The position numbers and the translations under genes are program-made. The notes beneath the pieces were generated by a model, which saw only the letters and a list, made by a program, of their open reading frames with translations, did not search any database and had not been told where the DNA came from. A stretch of 64,000 nucleotides of DNA from Zygaena filipendulae (lineage: Eukaryota > Arthropoda > Insecta > Lepidoptera > Zygaenidae), in the NCBI GenBank assembly GCA_907165275.2, contig OU015666.1, positions 4,246,001 to 4,310,000 on the forward strand, written 5' to 3'. The number at the start of each line of letters is the position of its first letter. The stretch's first letter is position 1. Positions 35,000 through 47,340 of this stretch are shown here, in pieces.

Positions 35000-37590
35000 T
35001 ACGTATACCTATCATATAAATTGTCCTGTAGGTAGGTAGTTGCTTTAGGTAGTAGTAGCTTGTACGACCGGTAGGTATAGTAGGTACAAACTTTGCTTAG
35101 AGCAGCTAGCTAGCTAACATGGTGCAAAAATCCATATATTTTTTTATTATTATTAGTACATTATAAACGTGTATCTGCAAAGTTAATCCGGCAACAATTT
35201 GCAATAAAATCGTACAAATAATATAAATCAATACGCTCGCTATTATTACATACATCGTGTACAGTACGTAAATAGGACAAGGCGATCGTTGAATTAACTT
35301 GAGAACATAATAAGCATCAGAAAGATTTAGATTCGACACACGATGTGGGCGAGTCAAGTTTTGATTGACCATTGTGTATTCACACTTAGATCGATTTACG
35401 TTTACCAGTTTTATTGTAGTTAAGACCTTCGTGATATAATAACAATAATATAAAAGTGAAGAACACCTTCTCGCTCCGGGTTTTGCCTGTAATAATTTGT
35501 CTATCTTTAATTTACTAATCAAAATATTTTATTTTCTTAATACTTCAGTGTTAAATGCATGCAGTCCATTATGCTTTACACAGATTGCTTTACCTAGACT
35601 AAGATGAATTCTTATTTAATTAGGTAAATTTTAATAAATCCTAATTGAAAACCCGCTATTTACGCGTCTGCACTAAAATTACCATGTATCTACCTATCAC
35701 AACTATTGAAATTAACTATCCATTTACTTGAAGTATTACTAGAATTCTGTATTAGTACATATACCAACTAAAAAGCGAAATTACACTGTTCAAAACATTT
35801 CCTTTAACGGAAGATATCTAAGCATTAAAAAAAATCTTTTTTACTGGGTATTATATTTGTTACATGCAAACCACATAATATGTACAAGGTCTATATGTGT
35901 AAGTATAAAATAATTTGCCGTCTATACCAATGTGTAGACAAGCCTCGACATTAATAACTTGAGACAGACGGACTCGGGCGTTGATGCTAAAGTACAATAT
36001 AAACCACGCATTGCGCCGCAAGACAATTTCAAATTGCTTCTCATAATTCAAATTTGTATTATAAAGTGGGATAGATTTATAAACAAATGCCAAGTGGGAG
36101 AGAGAGAGAGGACGCAAATCGAAACAAATGCTACAAGTTCTTCAACAGCGTTTATGGAAATCATCACAGATTTACACTTATTGAGTTTTCTGTTCAATCC
36201 ATCCACTATACAACTAGTTGTTCCTCGCGGCTCCACTCGCGTTAGTTTGCAAATTTCCTCGAGAACTCCTTGTTGTACCGGAGTAACATTAAAATTTGTT
36301 GTAGTTTTTAAGTGACGCGTGTTGAAAAACAAATTCAACAGTGATTGAAACGGATTCTATTGGTTATCCTTTGTTAGTTTTATAAATTAGACCAAAGTAT
36401 TGAACGTTTTGTTTGTTTAGATATAAATATTACTTATTCAGATAGGTACTATAGGTGTACTAGTGTGTAGTAGTATTTTCCTGCAATTTTAAATACAATA
36501 ATTTACATTGTACATAAACTGTAACATTTCTACCGGTTAGCTCGTAAAAACCACGCACCTTTATGTCAACTTGTACGCTCGCCGATGCATTAGTTTGATA
36601 AGTCGACCTATATTCACACCTATCACATTATTACCAATAACGACAAGTAAGTCATAGTTTAATACCGGTTTTTATGGTTCTAGTTGCACAAAAATCACGA
36701 GTTATTAGTCGTTTCTTGACACGGAATTACGAGAAGGCGCACGTTCCATATTTTCTCAGATATTATCTTCGATAAGACAGAGTTTCCTTTTTATGCTTAT
36801 GAGGAAAATTAGGAAAAATAATTATTAAAACCATAATTCCTAATATGAATATTCAATTTGTTGTGCAAAATCTTTGTCAGAATCCTTGGCAAATACCGAG
36901 GGATTCAAAACCTAGGTACACTTACATAATAAGTGAATCTTTATAGTCCAAAACATCACCGTAATAGATAGGTACACAAGAAAATTCACAATTTTTTTTT
37001 TTTTAATAAATCAACATTTAAGACAACAGAACCTACACCTTAAGTTCCCACCAAAAACTCGAATATAACTCTCAGTAGGTATTCTTAAAGTTGATATATG
37101 TTTTTGTTTTCTTTCTCAAATACCTACGCGATATGTGACAATGATACAAAACACTAGGTATCTCCTCACAGTACATAATATTATATCAACGCACCCTTGT
37201 ATAACATAACGAACATAATTTGTGTCCCAAATAGTGACCACCCTGCAGCATTATTCCGGACAGATAATCACGTAATCGACAAAAACAATGGTCGTGGTCA
37301 ACACGCCTGTGTGACCACAGACGTGGACACTATCAAAAGGTTTTACTGGAAGCGACAAGCGCGTTCGCAGGTAGGTGCTATGAGTTTTTTTCAATACTAG
37401 GCATAAGCGCGAAGATAAAAAAGTAAACATTAGGAATTCCTGTTAATTATTATCTATACTAATTTACTGATATTAAAGATTTGTTTTTTTTTTGTACATA
37501 TTTGTAACGGCTAAAGTCAAATAAACGTGAATGATACTAGTTATGGATCGACTAGTGATTCATGAATGAAAAATGTACATTTTCCCACCC
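35000..37590. other. Non-coding, one small repeat fragment
   Basis: Holds only a truncated start module at 36212-36275 (AACTAGTTGTTCCTCGCGG, CTCGAGAACTCC), GA microsatellite at about 36100-36110, and poly-T tracts at about 36992. The ORFs show no recognised motif. Confidence 0.4.
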
Positions 37591-37829
37591 AGAAGGTTCA
37601 GCTCGCGTGATGTTCGAATTTCGCTGCAGTTACTCATTTAAACTACTTAACCAATTTTGATAAAACTTTTACAACTTGAAAGCTTATTACCTATGTTGCG
37701 TTCCAAATCATATACTAGTTAGTTTGTTGTTTTTTTTTTTTGTGAAGTTGGATCCGAGCGTGTGTCGCATCCAGCATATCTAGGGAAGCATATCGCACGT
37801 ATCAACGTAACCCACTATAGAGTGAGCGC

Positions 37830-37975
37830 GTAGTGAGTGAGACGATTAAGCGCCCTCTCTTTGATCTCCAATTAGATGAACATTTTGGGGGCGCCGCGAT
37901 TATCCGCCCCGTGGCTTGTGCGCGGCGCGGCGCCCCGGGGGAGCGCCCGGGGGACTATCGCTTCCTAAATAAATA
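37830..37975. other. Very GC-rich patch
   Basis: Contains GGGGGCGCCGCGATTATCC, CGCGGCGCGGCGCCCCGG and GGAGCGCCCGGGGGAC. It is the most GC-rich short stretch I noticed in the window. No repeat module or exon is recognised. It directly precedes the repeat copy at 38028. Confidence 0.35.
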
Positions 37976-38027
37976 CGTTGGGCGTTAGCATTGATATCTA
38001 TACTTACGCGATTATAATAAAATTGTA

Positions 38028-38217
38028 CCAGCTGGGGCACTTTCACTCGCGCCAATTTGCGAGTTTAATCGGAAAATCCGGGATAGAAGTACCCTATGTC
38101 CTTTTCTGTACACCTCTGAAAAGGTGTACGCAACATTTCATAATGATCCGTTAAGTAGTGCAGGCGTGAAAGTGTAACAAACAAACGATCTTCCATTCGC
38201 ATTTATAATATTAGGAT
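38028..38217 (+). repeat. CCGCGG-type repeat, diverged start
   Basis: Begins ACCAGCTGGGGCACTTTCAC with a lost CCGCGG hairpin, then GTACCCTATGTCCTTTTCTG, TCATAATGATCCGTTAAGTA and AGGCGTGAAAGTGTAACAAA, ending TTATAATATTAGGATGG. Confidence 0.75.
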
Positions 38218-39091
38218 GGGATTATTTACTAAGATATTGCATGCAAATATGTATCGCAAAGAAATCGAAAAAGTATGTGAAAAAGTTTCTTGACAAAACC
38301 TTCTCCTGTAGCAGTTACCTAATCATGACATGATTGCAATTTTTGGAGATTTAAAAAGAAATTTTGAAATTTAGATAGTTTAAATAGAAAACTTTAAACC
38401 AAATTTCACTTTATTAAACATGCGAATTCTTTTTAAATAAAAACCTTTCGAAGTTTTTTTATCGAAACGATCTTAACAGACACTCAGAAAGAATATAAAA
38501 TAACGTTTTTTTTTTTTTTAATTACATATTTAGTTTGTCGATCAGTCTGCCTATATTGGTGCACTTATCTCAAAAATGGAATTGAATTAAACAGAGCTTT
38601 CACAGTTGTGTTAGGATATTATTGGAAACTTTAATATCAATCAAATCCCGAATAAGTTTATCTTAGCGCAGGGCGGGCGGACGCATTCGTGTAGGGCGGG
38701 AAATAATCCGATGTCGCAAAGCCCGTGTACCTATTACTTTCGGCAATTGTCCACTCAGTATTAAGCCCTTCCCAGCCCGTTTGAATCAGTTCTGCTCAAA
38801 CCGACGCGTTAATGATTTCAACGAGTAGGTGAATATGAAGAAATTTTCACGAAAATCTTCAGGATATTTCGTTTTTTGCAAAGAAATTCTAAGAATATAT
38901 AGAATAACTGGGGATTTTCTCGTCCAATTTATTTTGCAATTTCAACATCTCTTTCGGATCAGTTTGACCGATAAATTGAGAATTTAACGCGAACCGTGAA
39001 CGGTCGTTTTCTTCAAGACATTGGAGATTGATGTAGCTTTTTAAAGAAAAGAAATCAGTATATACATAGGAAATATACAGATTTATCCATC

Positions 39092-39269
39092 CGCGAAAGT
39101 GATTTGTTTGTTTGTTTGTTACGCTTTCAAGCCTCAACGGCTCAACCGATCATCATGAAATTTCGCATTCACATTGTCAGTGGTACAGAGGACATAGGGT
39201 ACTTTTTATAATGGAATCTCAGTGCGAACTCCCAAATTAACACGGGTGAAACCGCGGGGAACAGCTAAT
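39092..39269 (-). repeat. CCGCGG-type repeat
   Basis: TTTGTTTGTTTGTTACGC, CAACCGATCATCATGAAATT, GACATAGGGTACTTTTTAT, and the end CGGGTGAAACCGCGGGGAAC followed by AGCTA. The hairpin core is partly lost. Confidence 0.75.
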
Positions 39270-39363
39270 ATTATGAATATTTATCTACTCTTATTTAGTC
39301 AAAGATGCAAGACGTGTGTCTGTATCTCGCGTGTCAAAGACGTTAACAACGCGGTCTCGACCT

Positions 39364-39599
39364 GGACCCATATTCACTATGATCAACAACAACAGCGCCC
39401 ATAACGCGCGTTCTAAAAACGCATTTCCAAACGTTCTAGATGCCAAGTTATTAGAAATTATTATTGTTTATACCATAAAAAACATTGTAAATGTATTTTT
39501 TTTTTGCAGTAAAACTTCTTTGATTACGAGGGAAATCAATTTTTTTGGCGTGATTTATCTTAACGCGCCGTGTTATGGTCATAGTAAATATAAGGGTTC
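39364..39599. mobile_element. MITE, TATTCACTATGA family, copy 1
   Basis: Ends read GACCCATATTCACTATGATC and, from the right, GAACCCTTATATTTACTATG. The interior shares AACATTGTAAATGTATTTTT, AAACTTCTTTGA-ACGAGGGAAA and the final GTTATGGTCATAGT with the copy at 49736-50015. Non-coding. The ORF that runs across it is incidental. Confidence 0.75.
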
Positions 39600-39866
39600 T
39601 GAGATCCAACACAGAGACTCGCTCGCGCTGTATTCACAAACACGCGGTACCACACGCTCACCGACAGCACAACACGCAGTTAGAAGTGTTTCACTTCGGT
39701 TAATATTTGTAAATATTAGGATTAGACGATTAAATCGTAATTACCTACGTATTTAACCGTCGATAAATTGGGTTGTTTATACAACTCGGCGAACTTTCAG
39801 CAGTTCTGACTCTGATATTGTTTAGATACTATGAGTTATTATATCTATATCCATATTCCATACTAA

Positions 39867-40077
39867 TATCTTTACTATTATAAATGCGAAAGTGAGTTTG
39901 TTTATATGTCTGTTTGTTACGCTTTCACTCCTTAACGACTCAGCCGATCATTATGAAAATTTGCGTACACGTTGTCAGGGGTACGTATATAAAAGGACAT
40001 AGTATAGTACTTTTTATCCCGGAACTCCTGCGGGAACTGCAAAATTAACGCGGGTGAAATCGCGGGGAAGAGCTAGT
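39867..40077 (-). repeat. CCGCGG-type repeat
   Basis: Opens ACTATTATAAATGCGAAAGT, has GCCGATCATTATGAAAATTT and CACGTTGTCAGGGGTACG, and ends CGGGTGAAATCGCGGGGAAG followed by AGCTAGT. It is separated by only about 22 bases from a second copy. Confidence 0.8.
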
Positions 40078-40099
40078 TGTATAATAAATATGTAAGTTA

Positions 40100-40278
40100 C
40101 TAGCTCTGTCTGTCTATTACCTTTTCACACCTTAACTACTCAACTGATCCTCGCGAAATTTTTGCATGCACGTTGTCAGGGGTACAGAGAAGGACTTAGG
40201 ACATGGATACTTTCTATCCCGGAATTCCCGCTGGAACTCCGAAACTAAGGTGGGTGAAACTCAGCCAACAACAGCTAG
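40100..40278 (-). repeat. CCGCGG-type repeat, diverged
   Basis: TTTTCACACCTTAACTACTC, AACTGATCCTCGCGAAATT, GGAATTCCCGCTGGAACTCC, and the end GGTGGGTGAAACTCAGCC then ACAGCTAG. It has the same orientation as its neighbour but is more diverged, so probably an older independent insertion. Confidence 0.75.
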
Positions 40279-41136
40279 AAATAGATAAAGACGTAAGAAC
40301 CAAACCGTACTAAAGGGGAAATTGAAAACGAAATAGAGGTTCCAATTAATGAATAGAGATTTCCGAACGCATGGGAGGTGTAATGAGCGCACACACGCGC
40401 ACGGCTTCCGTGGAACCACGCGTTTATTGGCCGCGCCGATTATACGCAGGTGTAAAGAAAGAAGTGCGCGGTCAATGCACCAGCCAGTCACACTGGTGTG
40501 CAGCCAACCAACACAAACAAACAGTTGTGCAGCGGTAGTCGAAAAGGGGGGGTCGAGCCGCGACCACTTTATATGATTGTACCCATTACTGACGACAAGT
40601 TAAGCAAATTTGCAAAGTAGACTTTGAGTGTAACTTTTCATAACAATTATGACGCTAAGATATTTAACTTGTGGAACATGTACGGAGTTAAGTACAAGCG
40701 CTTTTCATTTCTTCAAAATACTTCAAAAAATTACATACCAACCCATTTATTATATGTATTATTTAAAAAAAAAGCCGAGGCTATTCAATTTCTGGCCCAA
40801 AAACAATGACCACAAAAATGTAAATGTTGGCAATGGTATTTCTCGGAAGGATGATAATTAAACAATGCTTCTTCATTACTTTGATACCATTTCAGCTTGG
40901 TACCCCCTTTCTGGCTTGGCCTGCTTGTGCATACCTGCACTTGCGTTGTTTACACACATACAAGCGAAGTGACCACACCGCAATGAGACTTGCTAATTTT
41001 TGCAAAGCGCTAGCTCGACGCACATCTCGTATGGGAACGTTTTTGCACAATCATTGTGTGTACCAACAGAGTATACCAAAAGCCGAAGTGACTCAGGGTT
41101 CTAATTTATTATATTCGGTGTTTATTCGTGCCTTTA

Positions 41137-41494
41137 TACAACGTGTTAATGAATTAACTGAAAACCTGATGCACCCCAATTAAAAAAATAAACAATAATA
41201 TGATTAAAATATATTTTATGTCAAAAAAATTTATACTTTAAAAATTATTCAACATTAGTTTGGAGGTGAGTGACCTATCTACGAAATTCCAAGCGCTACG
41301 CCCGCGCCTCCGGGTTCGAATTATTTTGCTGCGGGCGGCACACGCGCCAATATTGTATTAAAAATAATTTAGACATGGGCTAGTAAAAATGAAAAAATAT
41401 AGCCTACCTATATTAAAACATAGTGCGATCGATTCGCTAGTCGATTCTGAGCAAACTACTTTCTAGTTTTCAGTTAATTCATTAACACGTTGTA
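41137..41494. mobile_element. MITE with perfect 27-bp terminal repeats
   Basis: Positions 41139-41165 and 41466-41492 are exact reverse complements (starting CAACGTGTTAATGAATTAAC), each flanked outside by TA. The 300-base interior is non-coding and includes a GC-rich stretch near 41300 (GCTACGCCCGCGCCTCCGG). The TA flanks suggest a TA-targeting element. The perfect repeats suggest recent activity. Confidence 0.65.
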
Positions 41495-42780
41495 GTAAGA
41501 AGAGCTAGTCACTTGTGAGTTTCGCATTGATAGCCAAACGCAGTAACCAAAGATGAAACATTTTTAGTTTTTTTTTTTATTCACTGAACAAAGTGGCGTT
41601 TTATTTGACAAATCAATCGTATAAGTTTATTATTATTTTATTTCTTATTCTTATTATTATTTACCTAAAATTAATATTAAGTTAATAGGTATATGGGTAG
41701 TCTTTTTCCCTTTTTGACATTAATGTAAAAGTATTTTTAAAAAAATAAAATAGTAGGTATCCATTTAATCAACTCTGCTGGATTAGCTGTAGCAAAAAGC
41801 AACAATGCTAGATTAGCCACGTGTGTTTAAAAAATTTATCAAATAAAATATAGGTATCATCCTAATTTCTATGAAAAGCAAGTGAATGCTGATACCTGAC
41901 ATATTATACCTAAAAATATTACAATATTACAATACAAATACCTATACAGTATACAATATAAACATATTAAATCAATTCTAAACTTTTCTACCTAATGACA
42001 ACCAACACGCTATTATTTCACTAACCTTAATGAAATGAAGAGAAAACAAAAATTATAAAAAAAAAAAGATTCGATCTTCATAGCACGGATTGGCAAAAAT
42101 TTTAGGTCTCGTTTAGCTTCATAGTTTTGAGTTCGACAGAATTGATAGGAATAAATTTGTAAATATTTACTCGTGATATTTACATTACCTACCTACGTAC
42201 CCTAAGTTACCTTAAAATCTATTAAAAAGTAGGTACCTACCTAAGTAGGTACCACTTACTTACAGGGTTCTTACAGGTAAACAGGTATTTTAGGATCATC
42301 ATGATAAAGATCGAAAAGTGGTGAAGATAAAAATATTTGTATTAAATGTCGATGAACAAATAAATCAACACGGATAAAAGACACCCTAATCCAACAGTTA
42401 CTGTGTTGTGTTATAAAATTGTCCGTTTCACGCATTATCCGGCAATAAAACCGGTGTAGGGATATCTCATAAAAATTAAGTTAATCGCATCGTCCGAATG
42501 GTGGCCACCCCGCGCGCTGACACGAACGAGGTGCCAACATAAAAAATGTTTACGGCTAGAACATTCATACCGACCAAAGAGTTATTGAAAGATATCTTTT
42601 TGAATAGATATGAGGAGTGAAGACCAACGAATCTATATTATAGAATGTAAAATATTAATGAATATTTATTAAAAAAAAAAACCTTCTATTTTTAAATAAA
42701 CTGGTGCAAGCGTTGACTGGTGACAGCCACTTTGTAGGATGGTGACATTTGAAGGATGTTGCTTTCAGTTTTCTCGTCCT

Positions 42781-42830
42781 ACTGATGATAATATAAATAT
42801 CATACTAATGATATTTATAATATCAGTAGT
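42781..42830. repeat. Imperfect AT-rich palindrome
   Basis: The arms ATAATATAAATATCAT and ATGATATTTATAATAT pair, with extra ACTGAT/ATCAGT at the ends. About 50 bases in all. It may be a remnant of a fold-back element. Confidence 0.45.
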
Positions 42831-42859
42831 AAAGTTAATTAAGACGCAAAGGTGTTTAT

Positions 42860-43041
42860 CAGTCAAAAACGCATTTTAAACGGTTGGTCAGATTAGGATG
42901 AAATTTGGCACACGGCTATACTATGTTCTGGATTGATAAATAAATAAATAAATAGCATATTTTCGAATTCTCTTGGTGAACCCGAAAGTCACGCGGGCGA
43001 AGCTGCCAGGAACGGCTAGTATCCTAACTAATATTATAAAT
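42860..43041 (-). repeat. Related repeat ending ACGCGGGCGAAGC
   Basis: Contains GGTCAGATTAGGATGAAATT, TGGCACACGGCTATACTATG, an AAATAAATAAAT run and AAGTCACGCGGGCGAAGCTG, then CGGCTAGTATCCTAACTAAT. The end module is a diverged form of the CGGGTGAAACCGCGG module but the middle is different. Confidence 0.55.
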
Positions 43042-44062
43042 ACTTATGGATTAAAATCAAACAAAACGTGAAATTATTAAAAATAATTATTCATTATTTA
43101 CCTGTTGTTTCGCGTCTTCAAACTTGATACACATCTTTATAAATATTATATAACTTTCTATACTTAAATAAGAATTATTTAGAATATCTAATTAAAAGAT
43201 TAACTTTATAATAACAATTTAACGTCATTAAACTTTAATTTAACTGGTTCCATCACAAAACTGATGAGACACGGATTCGCACTAACACGTTGTCACTCGA
43301 GACCTTCTTCCGATATACTAAAGTACCTACCAAAACCCTTTTTATTAAATTATTATAGATAGGTAAGTAAACATCCTGCGCAGGGGCAGGAATGGGTTTT
43401 ATGGTCGCTGTCTATTGTCAGAATCGTGGCCAATCCTTCGATCACTGAAGTAGATTCTGCATTAAAAAACAATACTGATAACAGTACAGGTAGGCACCTA
43501 TATAAAAAGATTTTTAAAGTAATACCTTTTACCTGAGACACTTTTATTTAGATGAATGTATGAGTACCTACCAACGCTTCAGATGCCTATAAAACGTCAC
43601 ATAAATTTAAACTATACTTAAGTAAAATATTTTATTATAATCTATTTCAGAAGTCCGTTTACAGTACGAGTAACGATCTAATATATATAATTATATATCC
43701 TTCATCAAGTTTATCAATAATAAAATTTTTTATGGAACGAAGAAAACCCTATCGTTTGATTGTTGCGCCTCGCGCTTGGCCGATTTTTATAATCCCTCCG
43801 CTTCGAGATAGCATTAAATACCTACTGTAACGTTTTATATCGAAAAAAATGGTAATAATAAAACATAATTAACTCGGATATTAAAGTGACCCTTAATTTA
43901 TAGGCACCGGCGGAGATTCTTTATATTGTGAAGCGATTATATTTATTATCATAAATCTTTCACGGCTCATTATAACTTGTCTGATATTGTTAAGAATTTT
44001 ATATTGTTTTTGAATTAGACAAAGAATTAATCTATGCTTTAGGAATTCTAAAAGTCGAAAAC

Positions 44063-44245
44063 AGCTGTTCCCCCACGGTTTCACTCGCGTGAACTTCGGT
44101 GTTCCTGCGGGAACAATCCCTTACTAAATAAACGTGATACTGTATAGTTTCTTATCAGTGAAAGAATGTTTAAAATTGGTTCAATTAATCCTGAGATTAT
44201 CTCCTACATCCAAACTTACAATCTTTACCCCTTTACAATATAGGT
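44063..44245 (+). repeat. CCGCGG-type repeat, subfamily B
   Basis: CAGCTGTTCCCCCACGGTTT, CGTGAACTTCGGTGTTCCTG, CTTATCAGTGAAAGAATG, then AATCCTGAGATTATCTCC. It abuts the next subfamily B copy at 44246, so the two are head-to-tail. Confidence 0.7.
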
Positions 44246-45100
44246 ACTAGCTGTCCCCCGCGGTTTCACCCGCGGTAATTTCGGAGTACCAGTGGGAATT
44301 TTGGGATAAAAAGTACCTTATGTCACTCAGGATTACCGTAGCTTCTTATAAGTGAAAGAATTTTCAGAATCGGTTCAGTAGATCCAGAGATATTACCCCC
44401 TACGACGTCACAAGCTCACAATAGGGTACTTGCATGAATTTTTTTTTCAGTCTTTTTTAAAGATATATGGCCCACTTAAACAAAGCAAGAAAAAGAAAAA
44501 AAATATATGCATAAATTAATTAAATAGAACGTTTCAAAGTTCCTACTTTAGACTTTACTGCCGAAACGCGGAATGACATCACTTGTTCAAAATTACGCCT
44601 TATTAATCTGTGATAGAAATGTCACTGTCGTATTGACAGGATCATGTGACACTGACAGACAGGTAACTTCAATATCCAAAAGCGAAATTAAGGTTGAACT
44701 GTGTCGAGTTACTTCCAAAAGTTCCAGTAAAGAATCGAAATGCATCTTACCGATGCATTTTAAAGTAAAAAACTTCAGAAAATAAAAAAAATGCGTTGAC
44801 TGTATGCACTTGGTTTCTTTTACCTTCTCTGAAAGAGGTAAATGTTTCCTAAAAAAATAAAAGTGACGTCATGTGTTAAGTTTGGCTGTGATTGGTGTTT
44901 CGTTGCAACGTTCCGTTTCACAAAATTAAAAGTTGAATATTTTGGAAACTATTGAAATTTTTTTAGTAAATCTTTCACGATAACGCTTTTCTAAGGCTCT
45001 ATTTTTGAAATATTGACACAATTTCTTATAATAAATTTCATGCAAGTACCCTATTCTCAAACTCACAAACTTTTTAGCTCTTTATAATAGGTATTCGTAT
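44246..45100 (+). repeat. Subfamily B repeat split by a DNA element
   Basis: The first part (44246-44421) runs from ACTAGCTGTCCCCCGCGG through GTACCTTATGTCACTCAG and AAGTGAAAGAATTTTCAG to GACGTCACAAGCTCACA. The second part (45054-45100) resumes with TCTCAAACTCACAAACTTTT and ends CTTTATAATAGGTATTCG. The undisturbed order can be seen in the copies at 3149 and 52700. The 628-bp insert is listed separately. Confidence 0.75.
44422..45053. mobile_element. DNA element inserted in a repeat, TIR GGGTACTTGCATGAA
   Basis: Terminal inverted repeats GGGTACTTGCATGAA at 44424 and its exact complement ending at 45051, with TA on both flanks. Pairing of the subterminal regions is weak. The 628-bp interior has a 70-codon ORF (44573-44785) with no recognised motif and no transposase signature, so the element is non-autonomous. 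The superfamily is not assigned. Confidence 0.65.
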
Positions 45101-45903
45101 AGATAGTACCTAGGACAGGTATTTGATGACACTTGGAATATATCGTTTTAAAACTCTGGACCTATAGGCACGTCATAATTAATTAATTATCGATAAAAGC
45201 GAATGATTGTTTGCAAACGAAACGAAACGTTAATCAATGATAAGTATAATATAAAAATTTTATAGTGTTAATTGCGTTGATCGTTTGTTGTATAAACAAA
45301 TATTATTGAGTAAACAAACAAAATTAATAATACATTAATACATATTGCGTACCTAATGCTTCATAACATTCTGTTGATTAATTAAATACCTACTATAGTT
45401 GCGGAGTTAAGTGGTAACAAACAAGTACACACACATACGCGCACACAGAAACTTTCGCTTGAATATAAAAGGAATACGATAAAAATATTCTCAAATCTAT
45501 ACACAGATCTATTGAGTCGTTAATAAAAACTAATCTATGACAAGAGGTACCTATATACTTCAAGAAGTTATTGTAAGCTCAAGTGATTCTCCTCCCTAAG
45601 AAAATTTACATAAGTTTCAATTTGCCTTACATAACAGCAAATAGAATCTAACATTGAATTTCATGAATAACTGTTTCATTATAGTAAATCGACTAAAACT
45701 ATATATAATGTAAATAGTCCTGTCCGACCTGTGAATTTAAAGAAAAGTAACCTAAAAGTAAATGTTTTTAAAACGTATCTACTTACTTAGTTTAAGCTTT
45801 TCTTCAAAAAGTTTAAAAGATGATGACCGAAAAACATATGAAAGCGCGATGTCAAAAAAAGAAAATTAGTTTTTATACATACCTAAGTAATGTAACTATA
45901 CTA

Positions 45904-46150
45904 GACTAGCTGTCCCGCGCGGTTCCAAATTTAAAAAAAAAAATTCAAAGTTCCCGCGGAATTGTTCCATACAAACTTTGCAACCCCTTTTCATCCCCTT
46001 GGGGGTTGAATTTTCAAAAATCCTTTCTTATCGGATGCCTACGTTATACGAAGAACACACCCTCCAAGTTTCAGGGTCTCAACGATCCGCCGTTTAGGCT
46101 GTGCGTTGATCCATCAGTCATTCAAGACAAAGCATTTTATATGTATAGCT
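45904..46150 (+). repeat. CCGCGG-type repeat, subfamily C
   Basis: ACTAGCTGTCCCGCGCGG, GTTCCCGCGGAATTGTTCC, ACTTTGCAACCCCTTTTCAT, TCGGATGCCTACGTTATACG, CACCCTCCAAGTTTCAGG, GTGCGTTGATCCATCAGTC, ending AAAGCATTTTATATGTATA. It is the plus-oriented partner of 16046-16285. Confidence 0.8.
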
Positions 46151-46418
46151 GATAGAAGATTGATAGGTATTTCATACAGCTTATAGATAGATAGCATAGA
46201 AATCACGCGCAAAATTTGCTCAAGACCATTGATATACCTATTTAGGTAATATATCAGTCTTAAGACTCGTAATATAAAACCTAGGTCATCTCAAACTTGG
46301 AACGCCATCGAATATTAATTTGTTGAACTTTTTTATTTTTCAGCCGAATGAGCGAGACAGACGATTGAGAGACAACGACGGCAGTTATTAATGAGTAAGT
46401 TAACTTAAAAATATTTAC

Positions 46419-46496
46419 CTTTATTTTGTCAAGCTCAAAAAACGTAGGCATCCTTTTCGGTCGTAAATCCCGATTTCCTTGATCAGCTGGCGGCAT
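46419..46496 (-). CDS. Possible 5' coding exon, 26 codons
   Basis: An ATG at 46496 (minus) opens 26 codons beginning MPPADQ and ending FFELDKIK, then a good splice donor AAG/GTAAAT. The exon ends in phase 0, which matches the phase 0 start of the ARID exon at 29547 on the same strand, so the two could join in frame. The peptide is hydrophilic and matches no domain I know. The stretch upstream (46500-46800) shows no clear promoter element. Alternatives are an exon of another gene or a chance ORF next to a donor-like site. Confidence 0.27.
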
Positions 46497-47136
46497 GTTA
46501 CATAAACAAGTCCGAAAATCCAAGAAAACAATTCACAATCACACTTTCCGTAGTTCCCATCTATCACACACTGGCCAGAGATAATATAAACGACATTGTC
46601 ATCAAAATAAAATAAAATCGTATGTGATTACGCAAAAACAGTTCGTACTGGCACAAAACACAACAAGACGTGTTGCTCTTGCTAAGATCAGATATAAACT
46701 AAATTGAAAATCGTAAACGTTTTGTTGGAATCATAATAAATGACAATAGATACAGATAACTGAGATAGCTACCAAAGCTTTTAGAGTAGCGAGAACGAGA
46801 CAGTACTACACTTTATTGCTCCACCCCATTCGAACAGGGGTTGCATTGACGCTCGGCCAAGATTAGATCGACGAAATTCCTACCTACTTACACAAACGAC
46901 TTAAATTAAACGTTTGCTTGAAAAGATTTTAAACTCTATTCTTAGCTGCAGAGATTATATTTTTGTCGTTAGCCCGTCGGTCGCATTAGCTTTTTTCGAG
47001 GCCGTTATTTTTTTAAATAGCCATTTTAAATAGCAAAAAGCTTTGGTGAAGATTAGCATAGCGTGCCAAAATAAATTAAATATTTATTTTGAATAATATT
47101 ATAATAGGTATTTAACCATTATTAATTTATATATTT

Positions 47137-47340
47137 ACTAGCTGTGCCCCGCGGTTTTACCCGCGGTAATTTCGGAGTTCCCGGGGGAATTCCGGGATAA
47201 AAAGTAGCCTATGTCCTTCTCTATACCCCTGACAACGTGCAAGCCAAATTTCATCCAAATCCGTTCAGCCGTTTTTGCGTGATTGAGTAACAAACATCCA
47301 AACATCTAACCATCTTTCACATTTATAATATTTGTAGGAT
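47137..47340 (+). repeat. CCGCGG-type repeat, subfamily A
   Basis: Full-length copy from ACTAGCTGTGCCCCGCGG to TTTATAATATTTGTAGGAT, with GTTCCCGGGGGAATTCC and CCGTTCAGCCGTTTTTGCG. It is one of the best preserved copies in the window. Confidence 0.85.

Noticed and set aside
39316..39756. 146-codon plus ORF
   Set aside because: It runs across a MITE (39364-39599) and has no domain. The AT-rich interior happens to lack stops in this frame.
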